Positions 1-5,594 of a stretch of 50,057 nt of DNA are shown here, piece by piece. A model generated the notes under the pieces. It saw nothing but the letters and a program-made list of their open reading frames with translations, did no database searches and was not told the origin of the DNA. Both the position numbers and the translations under genes were made by a program. Within the stretch, counting starts at the first letter, position 1. Every line of letters begins with the position of its first letter. The DNA is from a virus: the IMG/VR virus record IMGVR_UViG_3300042691_021864, positions 1-50,057 of that record; one strand, given 5' to 3'.

Positions 1-40
1 CGCCCCCACAGAACGGACAAGGCAACAGTTTCTCGCTCAT
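1..40 (-). CDS. Lar-like zinc-finger protein, N-terminal part (continues at 50057)
   Basis: The ATG at 40-38 begins a leftward frame that encodes MSEKLLPCPFCGG and leaves the window at position 1. The first 13 codons and the ribosome-binding site are identical to those of the neighbouring gene at 244. An AAGGTGA Shine-Dalgarno lies just upstream. The frame continues into 50057..49864 if the molecule is circular. Confidence 0.7.
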   Translation of the reverse strand, partial: MSEKLLPCPFCGG

Positions 41-65
41 CGTTCATCACCTTTCTGGTTGAGGG
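3..65. repeat. 63-bp direct repeat, copy 1
   Basis: Positions 3-65 are identical to 207-269 (offset 204 bp). Each copy carries the last codons of the upstream leftward gene, the AAGGTGA ribosome-binding site and the first 13 codons of a Lar-like gene. The upstream proteins end in different frames through the same DNA (...PER and ...KGDER). This is the scar of a tandem duplication or of recombination at the gene boundary. Confidence 0.95.
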
Positions 66-244
66 TTGCGGCGGTTCCATGCGGCGATGGCGGCGCTTTT
101 GATGGCGGCAAGCACTTCCGGTTTGGCACAGCACTGTTCGTTGTCACAGCCCACAACCCAGTCGCCATAGTAATCGACCCTTACGCATTGTTCGGCGGAC
201 GCCTCACCCCCACAGAACGGACAAGGCAACAGTTTCTCGCTCAT
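47..244 (-). CDS. Lar-like restriction-alleviation / zinc-finger protein
   Basis: This 65-residue protein starts at ATG 244 with an AAGGTGA ribosome-binding site; its start overlaps the stop of the upstream gene (ATGA). CPFCGG at residues 8-13, a second cysteine set (CDNEQCC) near residues 33-39 and a C-terminal AAIAAWNRR are the hallmarks of the Lar family. Those proteins are short phage or prophage zinc-binding polypeptides named for alleviation of type I restriction. Whether this copy has that activity is unknown. It is the third gene of the leftward operon driven from the control region near 740 and lies directly beside a paralogue with an identical N-terminus. Confidence 0.8.
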   Translation of the reverse strand: MSEKLLPCPFCGGEASAEQCVRVDYYGDWVVGCDNEQCCAKPEVLAAIKSAAIAAWNRRNPQPER

Positions 245-269
245 CGTTCATCACCTTTCTGGTTGAGGG
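207..269. repeat. 63-bp direct repeat, copy 2
   Basis: This is the second copy of the perfect 63-bp repeat at 3-65. It includes the start of the 47-244 gene and its ribosome-binding site. Confidence 0.95.
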
Positions 270-507
270 CGGCTCGGGCGATGCGGCCAGCCCATGCGCA
301 GCCTTCGTCAAACCCGTCCGTGTATTTTGGGCGGGGCGGGCGGTTCGTGTCAGGGCCGCCCTTAGAGATTGTTTCCAAAGCCCGGCGCTGCTCTTGGTAT
401 GCTTTCAGGAGGTCGCGCATGTCGGGCCACGGAACAGGGTCGATTGCCGACATTTCAAGCCGCGCGACAACCGCCTCCATATCAGCGGGGAGTTCGTCGG
501 CCCTCAT
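241..507 (-). CDS. hypothetical protein, 88 aa
   Basis: I do not recognise this protein. The start at ATG 507-505 overlaps the upstream stop as TGATG. A GTG at 519 would add four residues but overlap the upstream gene by 13 nt, so I prefer 507. A charged N-terminal half (KAYQEQRRALETI) is followed by a short segment with FDEGCAWAGRIARAAL, which looks like one amphipathic helix. The 3' end of the gene lies inside the 63-bp repeat. It is translationally coupled on both sides. Confidence 0.65.
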   Translation of the reverse strand: MRADELPADMEAVVARLEMSAIDPVPWPDMRDLLKAYQEQRRALETISKGGPDTNRPPRPKYTDGFDEGCAWAGRIARAALNQKGDER

Positions 508-692
508 CACAGCCACCACAGGCTGATAACGCCAGCGAGGGCCAGCAGGATGATGATGTTACGCGGGCGCAGCACGTCGGCCACGGCTTTGAACCACAGT
601 GGCGGATCGTCGGAAGGGCGAAAGTCCCAGCCTCTGTCGCTTTGGCTGGTCTGCATGGCCGCAACGCGGCGGTGGTCACGGGGGTCTGTCAC
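507..692 (-). CDS. small membrane protein, 61 aa
   Basis: The start is GTG at 692-690, chosen because AAGGA (705-701) sits at the right distance. The ATG at 708 opens a frame that stops after ten codons. The first 45 residues are hydrophilic (DHRRV, SDRGWDF). The end is one hydrophobic helix, NIIILLALAGVISLWWL, with almost nothing after it, so this is a C-tail-anchored or single-span inner-membrane peptide. It is the first gene of the leftward operon, which makes it an early product. Its function is unknown. Confidence 0.65.
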   Translation of the reverse strand: MTDPRDHRRVAAMQTSQSDRGWDFRPSDDPPLWFKAVADVLRPRNIIILLALAGVISLWWL

Positions 693-711
693 TGGATTGA
701 TCCTTCATGGC

Positions 712-744
712 GGGGCAACGCCCCCGGGTCGGTCCTTATCTATG
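712..744 (-). promoter_or_regulatory. leftward promoter -10 and 5' leader hairpin
   Basis: Reading leftward, TTGACG (767-762), a 17-bp spacer and CATAGA (744-739) form a promoter. The predicted transcript start is near 732. The transcript then folds GGGGC-GTT-GCCCC (724-712) before the start region of the 507-692 gene. The arrangement matches the other promoter-hairpin units in this genome. Confidence 0.7.
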
Positions 745-796
745 CGCCCGGCGCAAAATGGCGTCAAGCGCAAAATACGGCTTGCGTCTGGCGCAC
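742..796. promoter_or_regulatory. divergent control region with three operator-like dyads
   Basis: Three 15-bp elements related to TTGCG-N5-CGCAA lie at 742-756 (ATGCG..CGCAA), 759-773 (TGGCG..CGCAA) and 782-796 (TTGCG..CGCAC), with centres 17 and 23 bp apart. The first two cover the -10 and -35 of the leftward promoter. The third starts at the -35 of a rightward promoter, TTGCGT (782-787), 17 bp, CATTTT (805-810). The layout resembles a triple-operator switch between divergent promoters, with the Cro-like gene immediately to the right. Confidence 0.7.
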
Positions 797-816
797 CATT
801 GCCGCATTTTCACGGG

Positions 817-1050
817 ATGACTGACACACCGAACACCGAACCCATGACCAAGCTGGAAAGCTGGATGAAGCCCAAGGGCTATGATGACGGCTGGCTGGCC
901 GAGCGCCTGAACGTGGACCGCACATCTGCGTGGCGCATCCGCCGAGGCAGGATGCGGCCGAACGCCGAACGGGCCTTCCTCATTGAGGACATGACCAAGA
1001 AGAAGGTCACAGCCCGTGAGCTCCTGCTAGGCCCGCTGGTAGGGTCGTGA
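817..1050 (+). CDS. Cro-like helix-turn-helix repressor
   Basis: This 77-residue protein is small, basic and of Cro/YdaS type. A helix-turn-helix lies at about residues 24-45 (WLAERLNVDRTSAWRIRRG), followed by a helix rich in Lys and Arg. There is no dimerisation or cleavage domain, so it resembles Cro rather than CI. No good Shine-Dalgarno precedes ATG 817, and the predicted transcript start falls at about 816-818. The mRNA may therefore be leaderless, as lambda cI is from PRM. An alternative start is ATG 844. It sits beside three operator-like dyads and is the natural candidate to bind the genome-wide TTGCG-N5-CGCAA sites. That link is inference. Confidence 0.75.
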   Translation: MTDTPNTEPMTKLESWMKPKGYDDGWLAERLNVDRTSAWRIRRGRMRPNAERAFLIEDMTKKKVTARELLLGPLVGS

Positions 1051-1454
1051 TCCTACAGAACCGCCTTGGCCTGTATATTGTCCGGGTGCCGGACCCCTTT
1101 GTGGGTCTCCCCGGGGGAGCCTCCTCGGCCCGCCGAACGTGCGGAGAGGCCGCGCGCCTGCTGGCTGAGGAGGTAGCCGCCAAGTACGACCTGTCGCTGG
1201 CGGACCTTCTGCCTGAAAACCGGGAGCGCCGGATCAGCTGGCCGAGGCATCACGTCATGGCGGCCCTCCGGGAGCGCGGCTATTCGACGGAGAGCATCGC
1301 CCAGCTACTCAAGCGGGACGCCTCTACCGTCTCTCACGGCTCTCGGCAGCACCTACAGCGGATGGAGTGGGCCAGCGTTGTGAAAAACGCAGGGGCCGGA
1401 GCCAAAGACCAACTAGAACTGTTCAAATCCTCAGCCGAGACGGCTGGACGGTGA
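1047..1454 (+). CDS. DnaA domain IV-like DNA-binding protein
   Basis: This 135-residue protein starts at GTG 1047, overlapping the stop of the Cro-like gene (GTGA). Residues about 64-110 read as a DnaA C-terminal domain: RRISWPRHHVMAALRERG, then SIAQLLKRDASTVSHG. This mirrors the family pattern of a basic loop plus helix-turn-helix ending in D-x-STV-x-H, which recognises DnaA boxes. The AAA+ ATPase domain is absent. Free-standing DnaA-C proteins occur in phages and may recruit or compete with host DnaA. The first 40 residues are unlike DnaA and the start could be further in. It lies directly before the replication initiator. Confidence 0.75.
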   Translation: MILQNRLGLYIVRVPDPFVGLPGGASSARRTCGEAARLLAEEVAAKYDLSLADLLPENRERRISWPRHHVMAALRERGYSTESIAQLLKRDASTVSHGSRQHLQRMEWASVVKNAGAGAKDQLELFKSSAETAGR

Positions 1455-1477
1455 TGCAGTCGCAGCGCATAAAAGAA

Positions 1478-1509
1478 GGGCCGGACGCTCCGCAAAAGCG
1501 ATCCGGCCC
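1478..1509. terminator. inverted repeat, possible leftward terminator
   Basis: GGGCCGGA (1478-1485) pairs with TCCGGCCC (1502-1509), with an inner CGCT/AGCG stem. A T-rich tail (TTCTTTT) follows only on the minus strand, so it could stop antisense transcripts entering the control region. On the plus strand it may shape the mRNA upstream of the coupled pair at 1537 and 1596. Confidence 0.5.
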
Positions 1510-1536
1510 AATCACAGGGCCGTAGGAGGGCCGCCG

Positions 1537-1599
1537 ATGACAGATAACAGCCTAATGCTGGCCGCCGCCCACCGCAAGTCTGTAGAGGCCCCAGCATGA
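1537..1599 (+). CDS. 20-aa upstream ORF coupled to the replication initiator
   Basis: ATG 1537 is preceded by a strong AGGAGG seven to eight bases upstream. The frame runs 20 codons (MTDNSLMLAAAHRKSVEAPA) and stops at TGA 1597-1599, overlapping ATG 1596 of the initiator gene (ATGA). The initiator itself has no comparable ribosome-binding site. This looks like a translational-coupling leader that sets initiator output rather than a functional protein. Confidence 0.55.
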   Translation: MTDNSLMLAAAHRKSVEAPA

Positions 1600-2372
1600 G
1601 CTTCTTCGCCCTTGCGTGGGCCGGTCAAACCCGGGTCCCCCGCGCCAGCGACAAGCTGATCCTGCTGGCCTACGCGCAATGCCACAACGAGGAGAGCGGC
1701 AACGCCTATCCGTCGGTGAACTGGCTGGCGGAGTGGAGCAGCTTGGACCGGAAAACCGTTATTGCCTCCGTCGCCCGGCTTGAGGAGGCAGGCCTTCTGG
1801 TAGACACCGGCCGCCGGGTCGGCGCGACCAAGCAGGTAAAAGTCTATCAGTTACAACTTACTGACCTAACAGTCCCGAAAACGGCACCCTTCAAACCGGC
1901 GAACAGTACCGTTTTTTCCTCCGAACAGTCCCAAAAACGGGACACGGAACCTGTAAGGGAACCTTTCTCTCCTAACGGAGAGATAGATATACGCGCGAGC
2001 ACGGACGGATTTGATGCTCTTTGGCCCGTCTTTCCCCTTCGCGTCGGCAAGCGGACCGCGCAAGCCGCCTACGCCCGGGCTGTGGTCCGCCTCCGGAAGG
2101 CGGGGGACACTGATCCGGCTGGAACTATCCTCGCCGGTCTGAACCGGCTCCTGCCCTACTGGACGGACCCTGAGTTCATCCCGCACCCATCCACATGGAT
2201 CAACCGCGACGGCTGGCATGATGAGCCCCGACGCCGCACCGAGAGAACGATCAATGACCAGCGCCCTGTCAACAATCGAGCCGCAAGCCGATCAGTCTGG
2301 AATGACATTGCTTCAGACGGCTCCGGCCCGGGTCCTGCTTCAACAGGCGAGCCCCGACGCCTTGAGGGCTGA
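1596..2372 (+). CDS. phage replication initiator (O-like, winged helix)
   Basis: This 258-residue protein has a winged-helix domain at about residues 15-90 (SDKLILLAYAQ, YPSVNWLAEW, DRKTVIASVARLEEAGLL). This is the fold used by lambda O-type and replisome-organiser proteins to bind origin iterons. A hydrophilic linker of about 50 residues follows. A conserved C-terminal block (FDALWPVFP, GKRTAQAAYARAV, IPHPSTWINRDGW) recurs in phage initiators and DnaT/DnaD-like proteins. The linker DNA carries repeats and a hairpin, like the lambda origin inside gene O. It is translationally coupled to the 20-codon ORF upstream. Confidence 0.85.
   Translation: MSFFALAWAGQTRVPRASDKLILLAYAQCHNEESGNAYPSVNWLAEWSSLDRKTVIASVARLEEAGLLVDTGRRVGATKQVKVYQLQLTDLTVPKTAPFKPANSTVFSSEQSQKRDTEPVREPFSPNGEIDIRASTDGFDALWPVFPLRVGKRTAQAAYARAVVRLRKAGDTDPAGTILAGLNRLLPYWTDPEFIPHPSTWINRDGWHDEPRRRTERTINDQRPVNNRAASRSVWNDIASDGSGPGPASTGEPRRLEG
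1868..1983. other. candidate replication origin (iterons and hairpin) inside the initiator gene
   Basis: AACAGTCCCRAAAACGGSAC occurs at 1868-1887 and 1924-1943. A partial third copy, AACAGTACCGTTTT, lies at 1902-1915. Downstream is a perfect hairpin, TCTCTCC-TAAC-GGAGAGA (1966-1983), and an AT-richer stretch (ATAGATATA). All of it falls in the low-complexity linker of the initiator, where lambdoid phages keep ori. That it is the origin is inference. Confidence 0.55.
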
Positions 2373-2700
2373 GTGCCAGACGCTTCTGGCGCGCTCCGAA
2401 GCCAACCAGATCGAGGCCTTCGCCGTGCAGTTTGAGCGGCTGGCGCTTCATTACCCTGAGGTCCGCTTGACGGAGGGGGAGGCCAAGGTGCTCAAGACGG
2501 ACTGGTGGCGGCTCCTTCAGGGCGTCCCGGCCGACCTGTTCGCCCTTGGCGTTGACCGATGCGTCCTGTCTACCCAGCGGTTCATGCCGACCCCGGGGCA
2601 GTTCCTTGCCCGGATCGAAACCGACCTGAAGCATCGAATGACCCTCCGCGCCCGGGCGGTTGAGGTCATGCAGGGGTTAAATGGCGATGCGGAAAAATAA
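2254..2700 (+). CDS. possible helicase loader (P-like) / replication accessory protein
   Basis: The open frame begins at 2218. I place the start at ATG 2254 (GAGAA upstream), which gives 148 residues; ATG 2302 is also possible, and every choice overlaps the initiator gene by at least 71 nt. The region WWRLLQGVPADLFALGVD followed by RFMPTPGQFL recalls the C-terminal segments of phage P-like or DnaC-loader-associated proteins, which deliver the host helicase to the O-type initiator. There is no Walker motif. Position directly after the initiator supports the role, but the family call is uncertain. Confidence 0.55.
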   Translation: MTSALSTIEPQADQSGMTLLQTAPARVLLQQASPDALRAECQTLLARSEANQIEAFAVQFERLALHYPEVRLTEGEAKVLKTDWWRLLQGVPADLFALGVDRCVLSTQRFMPTPGQFLARIETDLKHRMTLRARAVEVMQGLNGDAEK

Positions 2701-2704
2701 TCGC

Positions 2705-2758
2705 TTGCGCCCCGCGCAACAGTCGTGCATAGTTTGAAGGTGAACGGGGCAGCGCCCC
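2705..2758 (+). promoter_or_regulatory. regulon promoter P1 with operator and 5' hairpin
   Basis: TTGCGC (2705-2710), a 17-bp spacer and CATAGT (2728-2733). The dyad TTGCG-CCCCG-CGCAA covers 2705-2719. The leader hairpin GGGGC-AGC-GCCCC (2746-2758) sits just upstream of the GGAGA ribosome-binding site for the gene at 2771. Confidence 0.85.
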
Positions 2759-2770
2759 ACGGAGAGCGAC

Positions 2771-3010
2771 ATGAAACTGACCAAGCGGAACATTGAAGCG
2801 GCCCTGAAGACCGAGACCGGCGTGAGCGTCGAGTTGATCCGGGGTGAAGGCTACCACTACTTCAGCTACGAGCAGTTCTCGAACGGCCGGTGCATCCGGT
2901 ACGAGACCTACAGCGTCTATACGATGTACCTCAACGATCTGCCCTTGGACCGCTGGATGGCCGAGGGCCGCGAGTTCATCGACAGCCTGTGCCTTGAGGT
3001 GGCGGCATGA
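2771..3010 (+). CDS. hypothetical protein, 79 aa
   Basis: First gene after promoter P1; GGAGAGCGAC precedes ATG 2771. It begins with a basic helix (MKLTKRNIEAALKTETG) and has an aromatic middle (GYHYFSYEQF, YETYSVYTMYL) that suggests a small alpha/beta fold. It ends with a helix (WMAEGREFIDSL). I cannot assign a family. Its last codons overlap the next gene (ATGA), so it is co-translated with a run of five coupled genes. Confidence 0.7.
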   Translation: MKLTKRNIEAALKTETGVSVELIRGEGYHYFSYEQFSNGRCIRYETYSVYTMYLNDLPLDRWMAEGREFIDSLCLEVAA

Positions 3011-3243
3011 AGACCCTCCGCGACGTCCTGCCCCCGGAGGCGCTGGGCTACGGAGACGCCGCCCTCAACCGCCACCTTGACCGCCCGGTGGTTACCGAGT
3101 TCGGCGGGCCGGGAGAGCCCCGGAAGGCGTGGCTCGGCAAACACCGGAACGTGATGTGCTGGTGGCAGCTGGAAGGCGGCATCGCCGTCGGCTGGAACGA
3201 GAACCCCGGGCGCGGCTGGTCCTTCCCGGTGATCCGTGCCTGA
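3007..3243 (+). CDS. hypothetical protein, 78 aa
   Basis: Coupled to the previous gene by ATGA. The sequence is rich in Gly, Pro and Trp (MCWWQLEGGIAVGWNENPGRGW) with no recognisable motif or membrane segment. The W-x-GGIAVGWNENPGRGWSFPV end looks like two beta-strands. No function is assigned. Confidence 0.65.
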   Translation: MKTLRDVLPPEALGYGDAALNRHLDRPVVTEFGGPGEPRKAWLGKHRNVMCWWQLEGGIAVGWNENPGRGWSFPVIRA

Positions 3244-3254
3244 TCCTTCAACCC

Positions 3255-3267
3255 GGGGCGATGCCCC
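3255..3267 (+). promoter_or_regulatory. intercistronic GGGGC-GAT-GCCCC hairpin
   Basis: This is the same stem-loop as in the promoter leaders, but between cistrons and without a promoter. It ends just before the ACGGAGA ribosome-binding site of the gene at 3283. Confidence 0.75.
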
Positions 3268-3282
3268 ACGGAGACCCTGACT

Positions 3283-3522
3283 ATGTGCTACTACGACTAC
3301 GACGACCGGGGTGATGACGACCGCGACTTCGACGACGAGGACCGCATCCAGTTCGCGGACCCGGGTGGCCGCTCCGCCCTTCGCGCCGCCGGGCGGAATA
3401 ACCCACGCGACCGGCCGTGCCCGACGTGCGACACGCCGAACCGCCTCACCCGGGAGGACGTGCGCCTCGGGTATCAGTGCGACCGATGCGCCGACGCCGC
3501 CGAGCGGGGCTGGGGAGCATGA
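3283..3522 (+). CDS. acidic zinc-ribbon protein, 79 aa
   Basis: A very acidic N-terminus (DYDDRGDDDRDFDDEDR) is followed by a zinc-ribbon-like pair of knuckles: CPTC at about residues 46-49 and CDRC at about 67-70. The acidic half could mimic DNA or bind a basic host partner, while the ribbon could bind nucleic acid; both are inference. The ribosome-binding site follows a GGGGC hairpin. Confidence 0.65.
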   Translation: MCYYDYDDRGDDDRDFDDEDRIQFADPGGRSALRAAGRNNPRDRPCPTCDTPNRLTREDVRLGYQCDRCADAAERGWGA

Positions 3523-3713
3523 CCGTCCACCGCTTCCTCACCCGGGAAGAGCACCGGCAAGTCAGCGAGGCCGCCCGGAACGGGGCCAGCTTTGACCGGC
3601 CGGAGACCGCTTGCCGGACCGGCGACGGTCACGCCCGGGGCCACGAGAACTGGAACAACGTCAACTGCCCTGCCTGCCTCTCAGCGCGCGGCCAACGAGG
3701 GATGCCGAAATGA
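3519..3713 (+). CDS. hypothetical protein, 64 aa
   Basis: I chose ATG 3519 because GGGGAG sits six bases upstream and the start overlaps the preceding stop (ATGA). The open frame extends further upstream only through the previous gene. The protein has a LTREEHRQVSEAARNG helix and one CPAC knuckle near the end (NCPACLSARGQRG). A single Cx2C suggests metal binding as a dimer or with a partner. No family is recognised. Confidence 0.65.
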   Translation: MTVHRFLTREEHRQVSEAARNGASFDRPETACRTGDGHARGHENWNNVNCPACLSARGQRGMPK

Positions 3714-3901
3714 ACGGGGTGCCAATAGAGTTCCTGTCAATGGATTTGACCTTCGCGATCCTCAATGAGGGCCGCCGGGCGCGCGACCGCCAAGACGACA
3801 TTCTGTCGTGCCCATACGCCTTCTCGTCTGCCCGAGGTCGAATGTGGGTCCGGGGTTTTCAGTCCGACGACCCGGTAGGTCATCCGGTGGTGAAAGCATG
3901 A
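3710..3901 (+). CDS. ribosome modulation factor (Rmf)-like protein
   Basis: This 63-residue protein is coupled to its neighbours by ATGA at both ends. The core reads EGRRARDRQDDILSCPY, a short gap, then RGRMWVRGF. The same spacing of an N-terminal helix, CPY and W-x2-GW/F defines the Rmf family. Rmf in E. coli dimerises 70S ribosomes into inactive 100S particles in stationary phase. Phage copies are widespread but their role is unclear, with host translation modulation the simplest guess. The N-terminal extension (about 18 residues) is not part of the usual family core. Confidence 0.6.
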   Translation: MNGVPIEFLSMDLTFAILNEGRRARDRQDDILSCPYAFSSARGRMWVRGFQSDDPVGHPVVKA

Positions 3902-4185
3902 CGTTCGCTCTGGATGGCGCTGAGAAGGCCCTGTGCCGCGCTTCGTTCCTATGCACCCTGTACCCGGACGGTCCCCCGTCGCTCCCCCCGGGGCGGCTCT
4001 TCAACGGCTACAAGGTCGAAGCCTACGCCAACGCCTTCGGTGAGGGGCGGCCGGGCTTCGGAGTGAAGGTCATGCTTCGCCATGAGCCTACCGAAGATCG
4101 GCCGGACCTAGCCAAGCTCCGGACGGCTGGCGGCTTCATCCGCTGGGGCCCCGGGCCGAGCGTGGTTGATTGGAACGTAGGTTGA
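3898..4185 (+). CDS. hypothetical protein, 95 aa
   Basis: Start ATG 3898 overlaps the Rmf-like gene (ATGA) and is the last cistron of the P1 unit. The sequence has two central cysteines (LCRASFLCTLYPDG), a VEAYANAFGEGRPGFGVKVML strand region and a Gly/Pro-rich end (WGPGPSVVDW). No domain is recognised. The next promoter begins ten bases after its stop. Confidence 0.65.
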   Translation: MTFALDGAEKALCRASFLCTLYPDGPPSLPPGRLFNGYKVEAYANAFGEGRPGFGVKVMLRHEPTEDRPDLAKLRTAGGFIRWGPGPSVVDWNVG

Positions 4186-4194
4186 AATAACCGC

Positions 4195-4252
4195 TTGCGT
4201 CCCGCGCAAACCCCGGGCATAGTGCAGGGGTGAACAACGGGGCAGACGCCCC
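4195..4252 (+). promoter_or_regulatory. regulon promoter P2 with operator and 5' hairpin
   Basis: TTGCGT (4195-4200), a 17-bp spacer and CATAGT (4218-4223). The dyad TTGCG-TCCCG-CGCAA is at 4195-4209. The hairpin GGGGC-AGAC-GCCCC (4239-4252) precedes GGAGAA for the gene at 4266. Confidence 0.85.
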
Positions 4253-4265
4253 ACGGAGAACGAAC

Positions 4266-4835
4266 ATGAACGACACTGTGAAGAGCAAGCGCCCGCGCCG
4301 CCCGGCCGGATCGCGCAACTCGCCCCGCTCCGGCGAAATCAGCGGGTGCCTTGAAGGTGGCACGTCCGTCATTGAAGAGCTCAAGGACGAAATGTCAGAG
4401 TGGCAGTCCAGCCTTGAGAGCAACAGCATGGAGCACCTTCCGAAGTACGACGAGGTGACCGAGGCTGTGGATGCGCTGGAAGCGGCCGTCGATGCGCTTC
4501 AATCCATCGACTGCCCGGACTGGATCACCGATTTCCCGGTCTCCTACACGCAGGACACCCGGACCTCAGCCAACAGCCGCTCCGGCCGGATGGACAACGC
4601 CCGGCAGGAGCTCGACGCGGCGCTGGCCGGTGCCCAACAGTGGCTTGAGGAAAACGAAGAGCTCACCGCCAACGATCCGAACGACGAGGAAGATGGCGAC
4701 CCGGACGAGGACGAGGTGACCGAAGAGCAGGTCGATGAGCGCACCGAGCAGCGTGATGCAGTCGAGACGTTCGTCCAAGAGCTTGAAGACGCCATCGGTG
4801 AGCTCGACAACGTGTCGTTCCCCGGAATGTACTGA
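4266..4835 (+). CDS. acidic coiled-coil-like protein, 189 aa
   Basis: ATG 4266 has GGAGAACGAAC upstream of it; the longer frame from 4230 starts inside the leader and is not used. A basic N-terminus (KSKRPRRPAGSRN) precedes several predicted helices (VIEELKDEMSEWQSSL, TEAVDALEAAVDAL, ARQELDAALAGAQQWLEENEEL). A strongly acidic stretch follows (about residues 138-160, DEEDGDPDEDEVTEEQVDE), then a final helix. The charge pattern recalls DNA-mimic or anti-host proteins, but there is no family evidence. It is one of the longest early genes. Confidence 0.7.
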   Translation: MNDTVKSKRPRRPAGSRNSPRSGEISGCLEGGTSVIEELKDEMSEWQSSLESNSMEHLPKYDEVTEAVDALEAAVDALQSIDCPDWITDFPVSYTQDTRTSANSRSGRMDNARQELDAALAGAQQWLEENEELTANDPNDEEDGDPDEDEVTEEQVDERTEQRDAVETFVQELEDAIGELDNVSFPGMY

Positions 4836-4874
4836 CCCCTCGGCCGCTGCCCTCCCGGGGCGGCGGCCACCACC

Positions 4875-4887
4875 GGGGCGGTGCCCC
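4875..4887 (+). promoter_or_regulatory. intercistronic GGGGC-GGT-GCCCC hairpin
   Basis: Stem-loop two bases before the CGGAGA ribosome-binding site of the gene at 4900. No promoter is visible upstream, so it acts in a polycistronic message. Confidence 0.75.
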
Positions 4888-4899
4888 ACGGAGACGACG

Positions 4900-5130
4900 A
4901 TGATCGAATACTACATCAAAGGATCAGACCGCAGCCCCGGCGCTATCGGCGTCGGTGAGCGGTTTGGAATAACCGTTGTGGCCCCCGGAAACGCCAGCCG
5001 AGACGTGCTGGTCGGGCTTGCCATCAACGCCCGCTACGCCGCTGGCCGTGAGCACGTCACGGTTAGCATTATCGAACGCGGCCCCGCTGTCGCATCACCC
5101 GGGGCTACGCCCCAAGGAGACCAAGCATGA
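4900..5130 (+). CDS. hypothetical protein, 76 aa
   Basis: ATG 4900 with CGGAGACGACG upstream. An alternating hydrophobic pattern (IEYYIKGSD, FGITVVAPG, VLVGLAINARY, HVTVSIIERG) suggests a small beta-rich or alpha/beta domain. The last 15 codons read through the hairpin of the next gene, so this hairpin is translated. No function is assigned. Confidence 0.65.
   Translation: MIEYYIKGSDRSPGAIGVGERFGITVVAPGNASRDVLVGLAINARYAAGREHVTVSIIERGPAVASPGATPQGDQA
5101..5113 (+). promoter_or_regulatory. GGGGC-TAC-GCCCC hairpin inside the end of the upstream gene
   Basis: Same element as elsewhere, followed by AAGGAGA for the gene at 5127, but lying within the coding sequence of the 4900 gene. Ribosomes finishing that gene would open it. 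Confidence 0.7.
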
Positions 5131-5594
5131 CACCTACGGAAATCAGAGAGCGCTTGAACATTCTGGCCCAGCGCGTAGGCCCGAGGGCGGAAATCACCTG
5201 TCACATGACTGTCCGCTCGATCTATTCAGAAGGTGTTTCCTTCATGGTTTGGCCGGACGGCGTCGGCGGCAAGGGCAACACCGTTTCGGGGGGCAGCGCC
5301 TTAGAGTGGGCCGACGCGATGCTGAACGTCGAAACCAAGTGGGCTCAAGTGGAAGAGGCTCACAATGAGACCTTGATCCAGCGGATGGCCGAGAAAATCA
5401 TGCAGCTGACGTTCCAGCATGGGACGTGCACCGAGGGTGCCCTTCGCATTGACTTCGGCCAGCCAGAAATCGACCGCTTCGGAGAGGCCGCCGCCTCGCG
5501 GGCGAACGCCGTCGCTGACAAGGGCCCGTTCTCCATCGTGAAGGACGGCCCGGGCAACAGCCCCCCGGAAGACACTGAGGCGGAGGCAGATTGA
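5127..5594 (+). CDS. hypothetical protein, 155 aa
   Basis: AAGGAGACCAAGC precedes ATG 5127, and the start overlaps the upstream stop. The N-terminal half has a short alpha/beta pattern (TEIRERLNILAQRV, SFMVWPDGV, ALEWADAMLNVETKW). A middle helix (HNETLIQRMAEKIMQL) and an acidic tail (PPEDTEAEAD) follow. I do not recognise it. It is coupled to the 5594 gene by TGATG. Confidence 0.65.
   Translation: MTPTEIRERLNILAQRVGPRAEITCHMTVRSIYSEGVSFMVWPDGVGGKGNTVSGGSALEWADAMLNVETKWAQVEEAHNETLIQRMAEKIMQLTFQHGTCTEGALRIDFGQPEIDRFGEAAASRANAVADKGPFSIVKDGPGNSPPEDTEAEAD

Noticed and set aside
59-526. 155-codon plus-strand frame over the Lar-like genes
   Set aside because: Antisense to genes with clear family motifs, start overlaps and ribosome-binding sites.
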